A stretch of DNA of 64,000 nt from Leptodactylus fallax (lineage: Eukaryota; Chordata; Amphibia; Anura; Leptodactylidae). The position numbers and the translations under genes were made by a program. Where the stretch lies: assembly GCA_947044405.1 (NCBI GenBank), contig CAMRHE010000011.1:8620001-8684000 (forward strand), given 5' to 3'. The notes beneath the pieces are model-generated. The model did not search any database. It was not told the DNA's origin and saw nothing but the letters and a program-made list of their open reading frames with translations. The stretch's first letter is position 1. Each line of letters starts with the position of its first letter. Of this stretch, positions 11,030 through 22,396 are shown piece after piece.

Positions 11030-11665
11030 ACAAAGAGGGCAATTCCTGCTGAGGGGGCACTTCTGAACATGGATGCATTATTTATAAGGGGGTATTATCT
11101 ATAGTGGGGTAACTATTATTTTTAAGGAGGGTTATTATAAGGGAGGCACTATTATTTATAAGGGGGGAATATTATTATAATGGGGAAATATTATAAATAG
11201 AGTTCCTCTTATAAATAATAGTTCCGTTGTATAAATAATAGTTCTCCCTTATAAATAATAGTCCTTATGAATAATAGTTCACTTCTTTATAAATAAAGGG
11301 GAACTATTATTTATAACAGGCAGGGGGGCTATTAGTTATATATGGGGACTATTATTTAAAAAGGGGAACTATAAGACAGTACTATTATTTATAAAGGGAG
11401 GCTATTATTGATAATGGAGACTATTATTTATAACAGGGAACTATTTAGAAGGGAGAACTATTAGTAAAAAGGGGGACTATTATTTATAAGGAGGGACAAT
11501 TACTGATAAGGGGCACTATTTATAAGCAAGGAATCTTAGCCCCCCTTTTAAATAATAGTCCTTGCTTATAAATAATGACCACTTTATCAATATTATTGAT
11601 AAGGCGGCAGTTACTTGTGAACAGGACATATTATTTATAAGGGGGAACTATTATTTATAGTGCAG
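11030..11665. repeat. Degenerate AT-rich tandem region (actattatttataagggg)
   Basis: More than 20 irregular copies of a 17-22 bp word such as actattatttataagggg. Both orientations occur: several reverse copies (cttataaataatagtt) lie at 11190-11290 and 11540-11580, so the array can fold on itself. It lies inside hAT-D. Confidence 0.82.
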
Positions 11666-11834
11666 GGGCACGGTCACATATATTGTTTGGGGCCAGTAAG
11701 AAGCAAATATACTATGTGGGGGCCATTTTAATTTGGGTGGGTCAAGTATGTTTAAGTGGTGGTGGTGATGGGGGGGCACTTATGAAACCTTTGAACTGGG
11801 TCCACCAATGGCTTAAAACGGTCCTGCTCTCTAG

Positions 11835-12474
11835 ACCCTATTTTTATCCGCTTTATAGACATTGACTATATCGTGGCCCATTTTGATTGGTCATACCATT
11901 AGATAATTGTACATTTCTGCTGGAATATGTTTGTATATTTCCAGATAAGGAAAGTTGGGATATGTCATCCTTCTATTCTGACATTCATAACTTGGCCCCA
12001 AACAATCATCAACACGTCTAGTATTGTTCCTAGGGTTTATACACAAAGGAATCTGTGATAATGATCAGTTCACTGTGTATTCCATCACACCTCCTGACAT
12101 ACCCAACACCATACCTGGCATACACAAACACAAGCATGTTGTTACTGTATGCCAATAACCATGAAATACCCATATATACAAATATAAATGTCTCCTAACT
12201 TAATCCCATATCATAATTATTATTTACACCTAAATATACACTAACATATAGACACATTATTTACTGAACATTTGATATAATCTTACCATATCACCAAGGC
12301 CTTTATGTGACATTTCCAGTGCAACATTCCTCCTAGGCCAACATAGGGATGTCACAAGAATGTGCTGAGATGTGGTGGACCTCCCAGTTCTCTCCAGGTA
12401 TGGTGAAAAGGTGACTATTGATACTTCTACCTTGATATGAACTTATATTCACTGCTTGAATTAATTAGAAATTA
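11835..12474. other. Non-coding interval
   Basis: AT-rich text with no open frame of note, no tandem structure and no recognisable terminal repeats. Confidence 0.4.
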
Positions 12475-13480
12475 ATAAGTAACTTCCCATTTGGTAACAG
12501 CAGGTAATGCTGTAATATGGACTGCTGAATAATAAATGAAGTCACATTATATAAAATTAATCTCCATTATCCAGAGCTTGCCAGATTTGCCTTTCAGACA
12601 TCTGGGAAAGCTGGGTAGCCTAGTATGTGGATCTGTAATAAGGGATACTGAATTCTATATTTATATTTAGCTACTTAAGGCCCTATGTTTTTTTCCGCAG
12701 CGTTTTTTCACAGAAAGTCCACAAAGTTTTCCTCTGTGGACTTTCTGCCTCTGTTATACCTATACAGAAAATGCCAGTGTTTCCGCAGGTATAATTGACA
12801 TGGTGCGATTTACAGCAACGCAAGCATTTTTGTTGCAGATATTTTTCTTAGCCAGAATCCCATCCACTTTGCATGTACTGTAAAATGTAGCTTTTTTGCC
12901 TCATCGTTTTCACAACATAGGGCCCCGGCCTAAATCTACCTCCTTGCGCTAAATTCAGAACATAGCTTGTCAGAATTTCCCTTTCAGGGTTCTGAGGAAA
13001 CTGAATAACACACCAGGTAATACAGTAATAGGGCCTGTTGAATACTAAATAAATCCCCCTGCTTGCTCTTAAATTAGTTTTTTAGATTTCAGCTTATAAG
13101 GATTCTGGGAAATCTGGGTTGCACAGCATGTGGAGCTCTGACAAGATATACTGAATACTACATTTATTTCAATAAATCCCACACCTTGCCACTTAATTGT
13201 GCCATATCATGTCATGTGTTTTTCAGAGCCCCAGAAAACTGTGTAGCATACCAGGAAGTGCTGTATTAGGGATTGCTGAGTACTAATTATACCTAAATAA
13301 ACCTTCCTCCTTGCTCCATAATTGTTCCTAAACTTGAGAAATGGATCTTTCAGGGTCCCATCTGGGTAACATACCAGCCAGTGCTGTCATTCAGATGGCT
13401 GCTGAAGAAAAATCTAAATAAACTACTTTATATGACACAGATAGCTAGTTTTGCCGTTCAGGAATTTGGAAAAACTGGGT
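12475..13480. repeat. Decayed tandem array, unit about 115-125 bp
   Basis: Recurring order of words: tttcag, then ctgggaaagctgggtag, then accaggtagtgctgtaat, then ggactgctgaatactaaata, then cttgct. It recurs at about 12490-12600, 12960-13075, 13090-13200, 13220-13320 and 13345-13480, with a further lone unit at 9360. Copies are highly diverged. The array is interrupted at 12674-12930 by a MITE-like insertion. Confidence 0.65.
12674..12930. repeat. MITE-like imperfect palindrome (ggccctatg ... catagggcc)
   Basis: Starts taaggccctatg and ends in the inverse, acatagggccccggcctaa. It shares interior words (agaaagtccaca, tttccgcaggtataattgac) with the longer palindrome at 33173-33755. It interrupts the 120-bp array. 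Confidence 0.7.
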
Positions 13481-13489
13481 CATTTGCGC

Positions 13490-16240
13490 AAACCACACAC
13501 ATGTAATCCTCCCCACTCCCTAGTGTAATCCATGCTCTGGAGCTTCACTCTATCCATTACACTTAATGGCAACTCACTACAATAATAGACTAAATGAGAT
13601 CTAAGCCCCACCCCCTCTGCAATAACCCCTTCCTGAACTTCCTGTGATGTTATGTTATTGCTTGTAGCCGATCTCCAGCCAGTAATGGCATTGCACAGAG
13701 GCAAGAAGCAGTGTCTGCCCAATCTATCTGCAATATTTTTGGCAAACTGCTCAGAGCTAGAGATGCATATTTTTGTATTTACTGTTGTTTTTAGTGACCC
13801 TTTAAATAAACTTTCATAATGTGTGATTATCCCTCTAACAGCCTGCAAATATTGAGATCAGTAGGCATCATACCCACACATTGTAACAAAATGTAACACA
13901 TTCACTTGCACTTTCGGTTTTTGTCAATATACTGTTGAGCTCTTTGGAACAACAAGAGCATTGTTACTGCTGCAAATAGGTAAGTGGCAATGCCCTCATT
14001 GCACCAAAGATGCACTCATTGCACTCATTTGCATATTGATGGTTATTTTTGGTTATCATTATTTTATTTTTTTCTATTTTTTTATTTTTTTTTTTCATAT
14101 TTTCCTCTCTCTATACTTTTACTTTTAAATATATCGCTTATTGTATTATACAATATGGAAGCCCTATATGTTCTGAGAAAAAAACAAGACCTAATACTTG
14201 TAGGTTGACAAGTAGTAAAACAACATCTTTCTATTCAATTAGTCTATGGTCAAAACTTGAAAATGTGCCTAATTAAGAAATGCGGTAAAGCTTCTGGTTA
14301 GGAAATGGAAATCACTTATTTAGAACATCTGTTATTAGCAACAGATTCTTTGATATGAATGATTAAAATAAATTTTTGAGATAATTGATATAATAATTCC
14401 CTAGCTTTAGATTTCATTAGAAATTGTGTAAGATGCTTTTCTGTACAGCTACACCTCTTATTGTATGTATTAGTTAACATTTCTCTATAACTCACACCAA
14501 ACTGCAATTATTCCATTTCCTGTTAATCACTCTTGATTATGAATGTTAGTCTCATTCCATGAGGAAGACAACTGACTCTTATTGAGGCTGCAAGGTCTAT
14601 AAGCCCGCAGGAACAGGCTCATGTCATGCCTGAAAGAACTAAACAAACTCTATGATGCATGACATAGAACACTCCTGCTGTGTGCCTATGTGTGCCTGCC
14701 AAGTGGATTGTCTTTGCCACATGGGGACAGAGCACATCACCAGAAATCACTCTAGCTTCTGTCTCCCTATACCATGTCTGAAGATTTTATATACAAATTT
14801 TGTGGCAGCAATTCTATGTTATTTACTTGTAATACTTCTACTGTATGTATGTGTGACATGATGTGCAGTAGTTTTCATAACTTCCATGGAAGCGGCAAAG
14901 AAAATCTAACTACTGTTGACTGCTGATTATATTTGAAGGGTGGTGGGTGGCTTTGTGAGTGCAATGAGTTTTATGTAATATCAGTATACTATGCACTTTG
15001 TATAATTTTGAGTATTTTATATAAATATGATGTTTATAGAAAATATTGTTATAGCCACAAAAACAAATTAATGATATTCATCCAACTATATGGAATTATT
15101 TATTTTGACTAAGCTACTTGAATAAATGTTCTTTTAATTAAATTGGTCGTTCTTAGGCTAAACCCTAGGATATGTTAAATGTCACCACAAAATGATACAA
15201 TTACATTTATACTTGTCTTTCTGTGTTTTACATTTCAGTGGAAAAAAAGCAAACAAAAAACTGTTTTTCAACTAAAAATGGCACAAATCATAGGAGACTT
15301 AGAAAAATAAGATAAAAATGTCATTTAAATAAGACAACTTAATTACTTTTCTTCCCATCCACAAGTATCCAACAATACATAACCAATATCCATATCTGGC
15401 TCTAAAAATTGGCAAGAATTGGAATTTTAAAGCATAATAAAAACATCTGTTGTATAGCTTTAAAGGAAAATTCATATATTATACATTTTCATATGTTATA
15501 AAAAAAATATAGAGGGCAGAATTTATTAATACTGCCACTCCAGTTTTCTGGAACAAAAGGGGTATATTTTTTGGCACATGACATTCCACCCTGTTATTGT
15601 TCAGTTCACAATATAAACAGTGGCTAGATGCTTCTAAGGATGTTTGAAGGTTTGAACAGAAAAACAGATCTAACCTATTACAATATATCAAATAATTATT
15701 CCGTACAAAATGTTAGGTTTAAAAATTACAGAGTGAAATTTAAAATGGGTGATACAGAGATACAGAGACACCACACACTTGTGAGAGTTGGAGAAGTATT
15801 ACTGGTATTACTGGGCAGTATTGACGAGAATGCACTGTACTCCTCAATGGAAATTGTACCACCAGTTCAAGGGAACATTTAAACATAAGGAAACTTTTCA
15901 AAAATTCAAACTGGTTTGTTCTAATCCAGAAGAGCAGATAACATTTGGATTAGACTTTCATAATTATGATTGAGTGAGTGATCGATTGATTGATGCAACT
16001 ACTGCAGAGTAAAGTATATACAGTCACATGTGCTGCTGTGCTGTTTGTGGGACTTATGACAGACAGGACACAGAGTGAATCCAGTCTTTCTTAATTAATT
16101 TTTATTTTCCAGTCCTTCCTAACAAATACAGACAGTATATTTACCCAGAATACTCACAGTGTATTATTAATCTGCGTATTAATCTGTATATTATTCTGTC
16201 AGTTTGACTGCAACATGCTCCTTATCTCTCTAACCCCCTA
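13490..16240. other. AT-rich interval without recognised genes
   Basis: The longest open frame (minus strand, 13480-13848, 122 codons) shows no family motif. T-rich tracts occur at 14060-14100. No terminal repeats or tandem arrays are seen. This could be unique host sequence or old eroded repeats. Confidence 0.5.
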
Positions 16241-16419
16241 ACCCCTTCACACACGTACACGTACAGTGGGGAAAAAAAGGATTTAGTCAGCCACCAATTG
16301 TGCAAGTTCTCCCACTTAAAAAGATGAGAGAGGCCTGTAATTGACATCATAGGTAGACCTCAGCTATGAGAGACAAAATGAGAAAACATATCCAGAAAAT
16401 CACATTGTCTGATTTTTAA

Positions 16420-16885
16420 CCGGTTGACGACCACCGGCCGTAAATTTACGGCCAGCGGTCCTGGTCTCTGAAGTCCGGCCAATAGTAAATTTACGGCCGG
16501 CACTTCAGAGACCCTGTGACCGGGATCGGGAGAGGATGTTAGCTGTAACTGACAGCTAACACCCTGCTCCATAACCCCCGGTCGGAATTTAGTTCCGATC
16601 GGAGGTTTTAACCCCTTGGATGCCGCAGTCAAACATGACTGCGGCATCCAAGGGGTTTCGCCATGTTACCGCCCCCACCGGCAACCCCCGCGGAGAGATC
16701 GGGGGTTGCCGATGTCTATTTTCTGTAGCCCGGGGTCTGGCCAGTGACCCCAGGCTACCTGAAGCCCCCACTACCTGGCTGATCCTGCTGGGATGTGAAG
16801 AAGTCAGCCGATGCGTCTACATCGGCTGACATTCTTGTATAGACTGCAATACAAGAGTATGCTCGTGTATTGCAGTCTATAATAC
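16420..16885. repeat. Cluster of hairpins at the left end of G
   Basis: At least five stems lie in 470 bp. They include ggtctctgaagt with acttcagagacc (16463-16512); a perfect 20-bp stem with a 4-base loop (16612-16655, arms ccccttggatgccgcagtca); a stem at 16726-16759; gtcagccgatg with catcggctgac (16803-16830); and a perfect 16-bp stem (16838-16881, tatagactgcaataca). The right end of G lacks this cluster. Confidence 0.88.
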
Positions 16886-18569
16886 TGAGCCAGGATCAGA
16901 GCATCGCTGGCTCAGGTGTCCTTATAGCACAAGTTAAAAATGTAAAAAAAAGTAAAAAAAAAAAATAAAATAAAGTGTGTAAAAAAAAAAAAAAAAAAAT
17001 TATAAAGTTATAAAGCCCCCAAAAATCCCTTTTCCTATATAAAATGAATTATATATATATATATATAAAAAAAAAATTAATAAAAACAACACATATTTGG
17101 TATCGCCGCGTCTGTAACAACCTGTACTATAAAGCTGAAACAATATTTAACATACCCGGTGAACGTCGAAAAAAAAAACCGGAAAAAAAACGCTGGAAGT
17201 AATGATTTTTGACTATCTCGCTTACAAAAAAATACTATAAAAAGTGAACAAAAACTCATATGTACCTCAAAAAATACCAATAAAAAGCGCATGTCCTCCC
17301 GCAAAAAATAAGCCCTAAACCAAGTCTGTCAACCGAAAAATAAAAATGTTACGCCTCTAAGGATATGGTGATGCAAAAACAATTGATTTATGTCCACAAA
17401 TGGGTTTTTGTTCTGCAGAATTAGTAACGCATAAAAAAACAATATAGATGAGGTATCGCCATAATCGTACCGACCTGCAGAATAAAGGTAACATGTGACT
17501 TATGCTGTACGCCACACGGCAAAAAAATTAAAAGGTAAAAACCAATTCCAGAATTGATTTTTTTTTTTTTAATCCACCCAGAAAGAGTTAATATAATTTA
17601 TTCAATAAGCTATAGACACCCAAAAAAATGGTGTCATTAAAAAGTGCATATCATACCGCAAAAAATCAGCCCTCATATGGCTACATCATCCGAAAAATAA
17701 AGAATATAGCTTGTACAATGTGAAGACAAAAACCCCAAAAATCACCAAATCATTAGAACACAACTGGCTGTGGCAGGGATGGAATGTATAAGCTGTGTGA
17801 GCCTATATCAGGGTACAAACCAGATTTAGAGTTTACGAGGGATTATAAACCAGAAGTGACCCCCCAGAGTAACCCCCTCCCCCAATCATAGGAGCTACTG
17901 GGGATAGAGTAGGGAATTTCCCCATGTACTCCGCACAGCTTACATAATCACTCTTCACCATCCGCTGTGCATTCACATCTGGGATACTAATGCTTATTAC
18001 ACCCTCTGATAAATTCTTTGAGGGGTGCAGTTTTCAAAATGGGGTAACTCCCTAGGAGATTCCACTTTTCTGATACATTAGAGGCTCTGCAAACATGACA
18101 TGGCGTCCAGATACCAAACATCTGAATCTGCACTCCAAAAGCAACATAGTGTTCTTTCCCTTTTGTGCCCTGCTGTGTACCCAAACTGCAGATTATACCC
18201 ACATGTATGACACTGGTGTACCCAGAATAACGTACATAATGTCATATGTGGGTATAAACTGCTGTTTGGGCACAGCCAGAAACAGAAGGGAAGGAGCGCT
18301 ATTAGGTTTTTGGAGCACAGATTTAGACAGTTTAGCTTTTGGACGCAATGACACTTTTGCAGACCTCCTGAAATGCCAGTAAAGTGGAATCCCCTGACAC
18401 ATAACCCTATTTTGGAAACTGCACCCCTGAAGGAATTTATCCAGGGGTACAGTGAGCATTTTTTACCTTCAAGTGTTGCTATAATTTATTTTCCAGAAAT
18501 GAATACGCAGATGATTGTGAAAGGTGCCACAAAGTGGGTACAACGTATTGGGCACCAAAATGGCATATT

Positions 18570-20217
18570 TACAGTCATATGAAAAAGTTTGGGCACCCCT
18601 ATTAATCTTAATCATTTTTAGTTCTAAATATTTGGGTGTTTGCAACAGACATTTCAATTCCATATATCTAATAACTGATGGACACAGTAATATTTCAGGA
18701 TTGAAATGAGGTTTATTGTACTAACAGAAAATGTGCAATATGCATTAAACCAAAATTTGACCGGTGCAAAAGTATGGGCACCTCAACAGAAAAGTGACAT
18801 TAATATTTAGTAGATCCTCCTTTTGCAAAAATAACAGCCTCTAGTCGCTTCCTGTAGCTTTTAATCAGTTCCTGGATCCTGGATGAAGGTATTTTTGACC
18901 ATTCCTCTTTACAAAACAATTCCAGTTCAGTTAAGTTTGATGGTCGCCGAGCATGGACAGCCTGCTTCAAATTATCCCACAGATGTTCAATGATATTCAG
19001 GTCTGGGGACTGGGATGGCCATTCCAGAACATTGTAATTGTTCCTCTGCATGAATGCCTGAGTAGATTTGGAGCTGTGTTTTGGATCATTGTCTTGCTGA
19101 AATATCCATCCCCGGCGTAACTTCAAATTCGTCACTGATTCTTGTACATTATTCTCAAGAATCTGCTGATACTGAGTTGAATCCATGCGACCCTCAACTT
19201 TAACAAGATTCCCGGTGCCAGCATTGGCCACACAGCCCCAAAGCATGATGGAACCTCCACCAAATTTTACAGTGGGTAGCAAGTGTTTTTCTTGGAATGC
19301 TGTGTTTTTTTGACGCCATGCATAACGCCTTTTTGTATGACCAAACAACTCAATATTTGTTTCATCAGTCCACAGGACCTTCTTCCAAAATGAAGCTGGC
19401 TTGTCCAAATGTGCTTTTGCATACCTCAGGCGACTCTGTTTGTGGCGTGCTTTCAGAAACGGCTTCTTTCGCATCACTCTCCCATACAGCTTCTCCTTGT
19501 GCAAAGTGTTCTGTATTGTTGACCGATGCACAGTGACACCATCTGCAGCAAGATGATGCTGCAGCTCTTTGGAGGTGGTCTGTGGATTGTCCTTGACTGT
19601 TCTCACCATTCTTCTTCTCTGCCTTTATGATATTTTTCTTGGCCTGCCACTTCTGGGCTTAACAAGAACTGTCCCTGTGGTCTTCCATTTCCTTACTATG
19701 TTCCTCACAGTGGAAACTGACAGGTTAAATCTCTGAGACAACTTTTTGTATCCTTCCCCTGGAGAACTATGTTGAACAATCTTTGTTTTCAGATCATTTG
19801 AGAGTTGTTTTGAGGAGCCCATGATGCCACTCTTCAGAGGAGATTCAAATAGGAGAACAACTTGCAATTGGCCACCTTAAATACCTTTTCTCATGATTGG
19901 ATACACTTGGCTATGAAGTTCAAAGCTCAGTGAGGTTACAAAACCAATTTTTCTGCTTCAGTAAGTCAGTAAAAAGTAGTTAGGAGTATTCAAATCAATA
20001 AAATGATAAGGGTACCCAAATTTTTGCACCAGTCAAATTTTGGTTTAATGCATATTGCACATTTTCTGTTAGTACAATAAACCTCATTTCAATCCTGAAA
20101 TATTACTGTGTCCATCAGTTATTAGATATAGCAAATTGAAATGTCTGTTGCAAACACCCAAATATTTAGAACTAAAAATGATTAATAGGGGTGCCCAAAC
20201 TTTTTCATATGACTGTA
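18570..20217 (-). mobile_element. Tc1-H1, complete Tc1 element nested in G
   Basis: Runs from 18572 (cagtcatatgaaaaagtttg) to 20215 (the inverse, ctttttcatatgactg), 1644 bp, with TA at 18570-18571 and 20216-20217. Each terminal region of about 150 bp is repeated in inverse. The empty site is supported by the G relative at 26635, where ggcatatctctttaaaa continues without an insertion. The transposase lies on the minus strand. Tc1-H2 at 58017-59624 is a close copy. Confidence 0.95.
18800..19822 (-). pseudogene. Tc1-H1 transposase with a single nonsense codon
   Basis: A 341-codon frame starts at MGSSKQ (19822) and stops at 18800-18802. An upstream in-frame ATG at 19867 would add 15 residues; the MGSS start gives the usual 340 residues. 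A helix-turn-helix region is followed by RSGRPRK near residue 60. The catalytic residues are D153 (WTDET), D244 (QQDNDPKH) and E279 (NIIEHLW), matching DD34E spacing. The only lesion is TAA at residue 66 (19625-19627); H2 has GAA there. This is the best preserved transposase in the window. A protein starting at an internal ATG (19609) would lack the DNA-binding half. Confidence 0.93.
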
Positions 20218-22337
20218 TTTAAAATTGTCAATTTTCACTTTGTACATTAATTTTTGGGAAGCATTTTTAGGCTCAAAATGATAATACCCCTTGATACATT
20301 CCTTGAGGGGTGTAGTTTCTAAAATGGTGTCATTTTTGAGGGGTTTACATTGTATTGGTACTTTAGGGGCTCTGCAAATGCGACATGGCACTCAAAAACT
20401 ATTCCAGCAAAATCTGCCCTCCAAAAGCCAAATAGCGCTCTTTCCATTCTGAGCCCCACCATGTACCCATACAGCAGTTTACGACCACATATGGGGCATT
20501 TCTGTGTTCAGGAGAAATTGTGTAACAAACTGTGGGGTTTTTTCTTCTTTATCCCCTTGTAAAAATTAAAAATATGTCGCTAAATGGACAGTTTATTGGA
20601 AAAAAAAAAAGTAATTTTTAATTTTTACATTCCAATGTTAATAGAATCTGTGAAACAACTGTAGGGTCAAAATGCTCACCATACCCCTTGAGAAATTCCT
20701 TGAGGGGTGTAGTTTCCAAAATGGGGTCACTTTTGAGGGGTTTCCATTGTATTGGTACTTTAGGGGCTCTGCTAATGCGACATGGCACCCGAAAACTATT
20801 CCAGCAAAATCTGCCCTCCAAAAGCTAAATAGCGCTCTTTCTATTCTGAGCCCCACCATGTTCCCATACAGCAGATTACAACCACATGGGGAGCATTCCT
20901 GTATTCAGGAGAAATTGTGTAACAAACTTTGGAGAGCTTTTTCTCCTTTATCCTCTTGTGAAAATGAAAAATTTGGGGCTAAATTGATGGTTTATTGGAA
21001 AGAAAGTAATTTTTCATTTTCATGTCCCAATGTTAATAAAATCTGTGAAACGGCTGTGGGGTCAAAATGCTCACTATACCCCTTGATATGTTCTGTGAGG
21101 GGTGTAGTTTCCAAAATGGGGTCACTTTTGGGGGTTTCCATTATATTGGTAAAAGCCAATTAGCGCTCTTTCCATTCCGAGCCCCGCCATGTACCCATGC
21201 AGCAAATTACGATCGCATATGGGATATTGCTGTGTTCAGGAGCAATTGTGTAACAAACTGTGGGCGGCTTTTTCTCCTTTAACCCCTTGTGAAAATGAAA
21301 ACTTTGGGGATAAAGTGATGTTTTAGTAATTTTTCATTTACACATCCCAATGTTAATAAAATCTGTGAAACAGCTGTGGGGTCAAAATGCTCAGTATACC
21401 CCTTGATAAATTCTGTCAGGGGTGTAGTTTCCAAAATGGGGTCACTTTTAGGGGGTTTCCATTGTTTTAGTACTCTAGGGGCTCTGCAAATGAGACATGG
21501 CACCTGAAAACTATTCCAGCAAAATCTGCTTTTCAAATGCCAAGTGTCGCTCTTTCTTTTCCGTGCACTGCCGTGTGCCCAAAAATCATTTTACACCCAC
21601 ATGTCGGGTATTTATGTGGTCGGGAGAAATTGCACAACAAACTGTGAGATGCATTTTCTCCTTTAACCCTTTGTGAATGTGTTAATTTTAGGGATAAATT
21701 AATGTATTATTGGATAAAAATGAAACGTCTAAATTTCACCTCCATATTGTTTTAATTCTTGTGAAATGCTTAAAGGGTTAACAAACTTCCCAAATGCTGT
21801 TTTGAATTATTTGAGGGGTGCAGTTTTGAAAATGGGGTGATTTATGGGGGTTTCTAATATATAGGCCTTTATAATCCCCTTCAGAACTGAAGTGGTCCCT
21901 AAGAAATGAGTTTAGGAAATTTTCTTGTAAATCTGGAAAATCGCTGTTACACTTGTAAACCTTCTAACATCCAAAATAAATTAAAGGATGATTAAAAGAT
22001 GATGCCGATATAAAGCAGAGATATGGTAGATAATATTTATTCATGTATTTGGGTGGTATGACTATCTATCTGAAAAGCAGAGCATTTTACATTTTGAAAA
22101 TTGCTATTTTTTTCCAAATTTCCCTCAAATTTCCTAATTTTTTATAAATAAATACAAAAATATTGATCAATGTTTACCACTAACATGAAGTACAATGTGT
22201 CATGAAAAAACAATCTCAAAATCACTTGTGTAAGTTATAGCATCTCAAAGGTATTGCCATATAAAGTAACACATGTCAGTTTTGAAAAATGAGACCTGGT
22301 CCATAAGGCACTTTCAGGCCGGTCCTTAACCGGTTAA

Positions 22338-22396
22338 ATAATTTATTTGCAAATTATGGTGGAAAATAAGTATTTGGTCAATAACAAAAGTTCAAC
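22338..22396. other. Tc1-F left terminal repeat, distal part
   Basis: Continuation of the split inverted repeat after element G: ataatttatttgcaaattat, inverse of 23585-23640. Confidence 0.8.

Larger units (their letters stand above)
10046..11834. mobile_element. Non-autonomous hAT-like element hAT-D with 8-bp duplication
   Basis: The element is 10054-11826 (1773 bp including a nested insertion). It starts cagggccactttaacca and ends ggcttaaaacggtcctg, imperfect inverted repeats. The direct repeat ctctctag is perfect at 10046-10053 and 11827-11834 and fits the nTnnnnAn form of Ac-group hATs. There is no transposase. A fragment of this family's right end also occurs inside hAT-B at about 4640-4750. 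It hosts hAT-E and an AT-rich tandem region. Confidence 0.86.
17980..21860. repeat. Long-period tandem repeats inside G (about 395 bp)
   Basis: The landmark gaggggtgtagtttccaaaa recurs at about 20307, 20704, 21099, 21419 and, in weaker form, 21813 and 18021. Spacings are 397, 395, 320 and 394. Between landmarks the order of words is constant (ggggctctgcaaatg, gacatggca, aaatagcgctctttcc, accacatatggg, ttgtgtaacaaactgtgg). Tc1-H1 sits within this region. Frames here are short and inconsistent between units, so coding is unlikely. Confidence 0.85.
16416..22337. mobile_element. TTAA-flanked non-autonomous element G
   Basis: Starts ccggttgacgacc at 16420 and ends ggtccttaaccgg at 22333, inverted repeats flanked by TTAA at 16416-16419 and 22334-22337. 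A TTAA duplication is used by piggyBac and Kolobok transposons; the superfamily is not settled here. The element is about 4.3 kb without the nested Tc1-H1. It has no transposase. Its left end holds a cluster of hairpins, and its right half has repeats about 395 bp apart. Partial relatives lie at 26600-27975 and 30985-31860. Confidence 0.85.

Noticed and set aside
13480..13848. 122-codon minus-strand frame
   Set aside because: No domain, motif or signal recognised; it overlaps the edge of a decayed array, and no exon structure is visible.
16360..16829. Open frames on both strands in the GC-rich left end of element G
   Set aside because: They arise from the palindromic hairpin cluster and are not conserved in partial copies of G.
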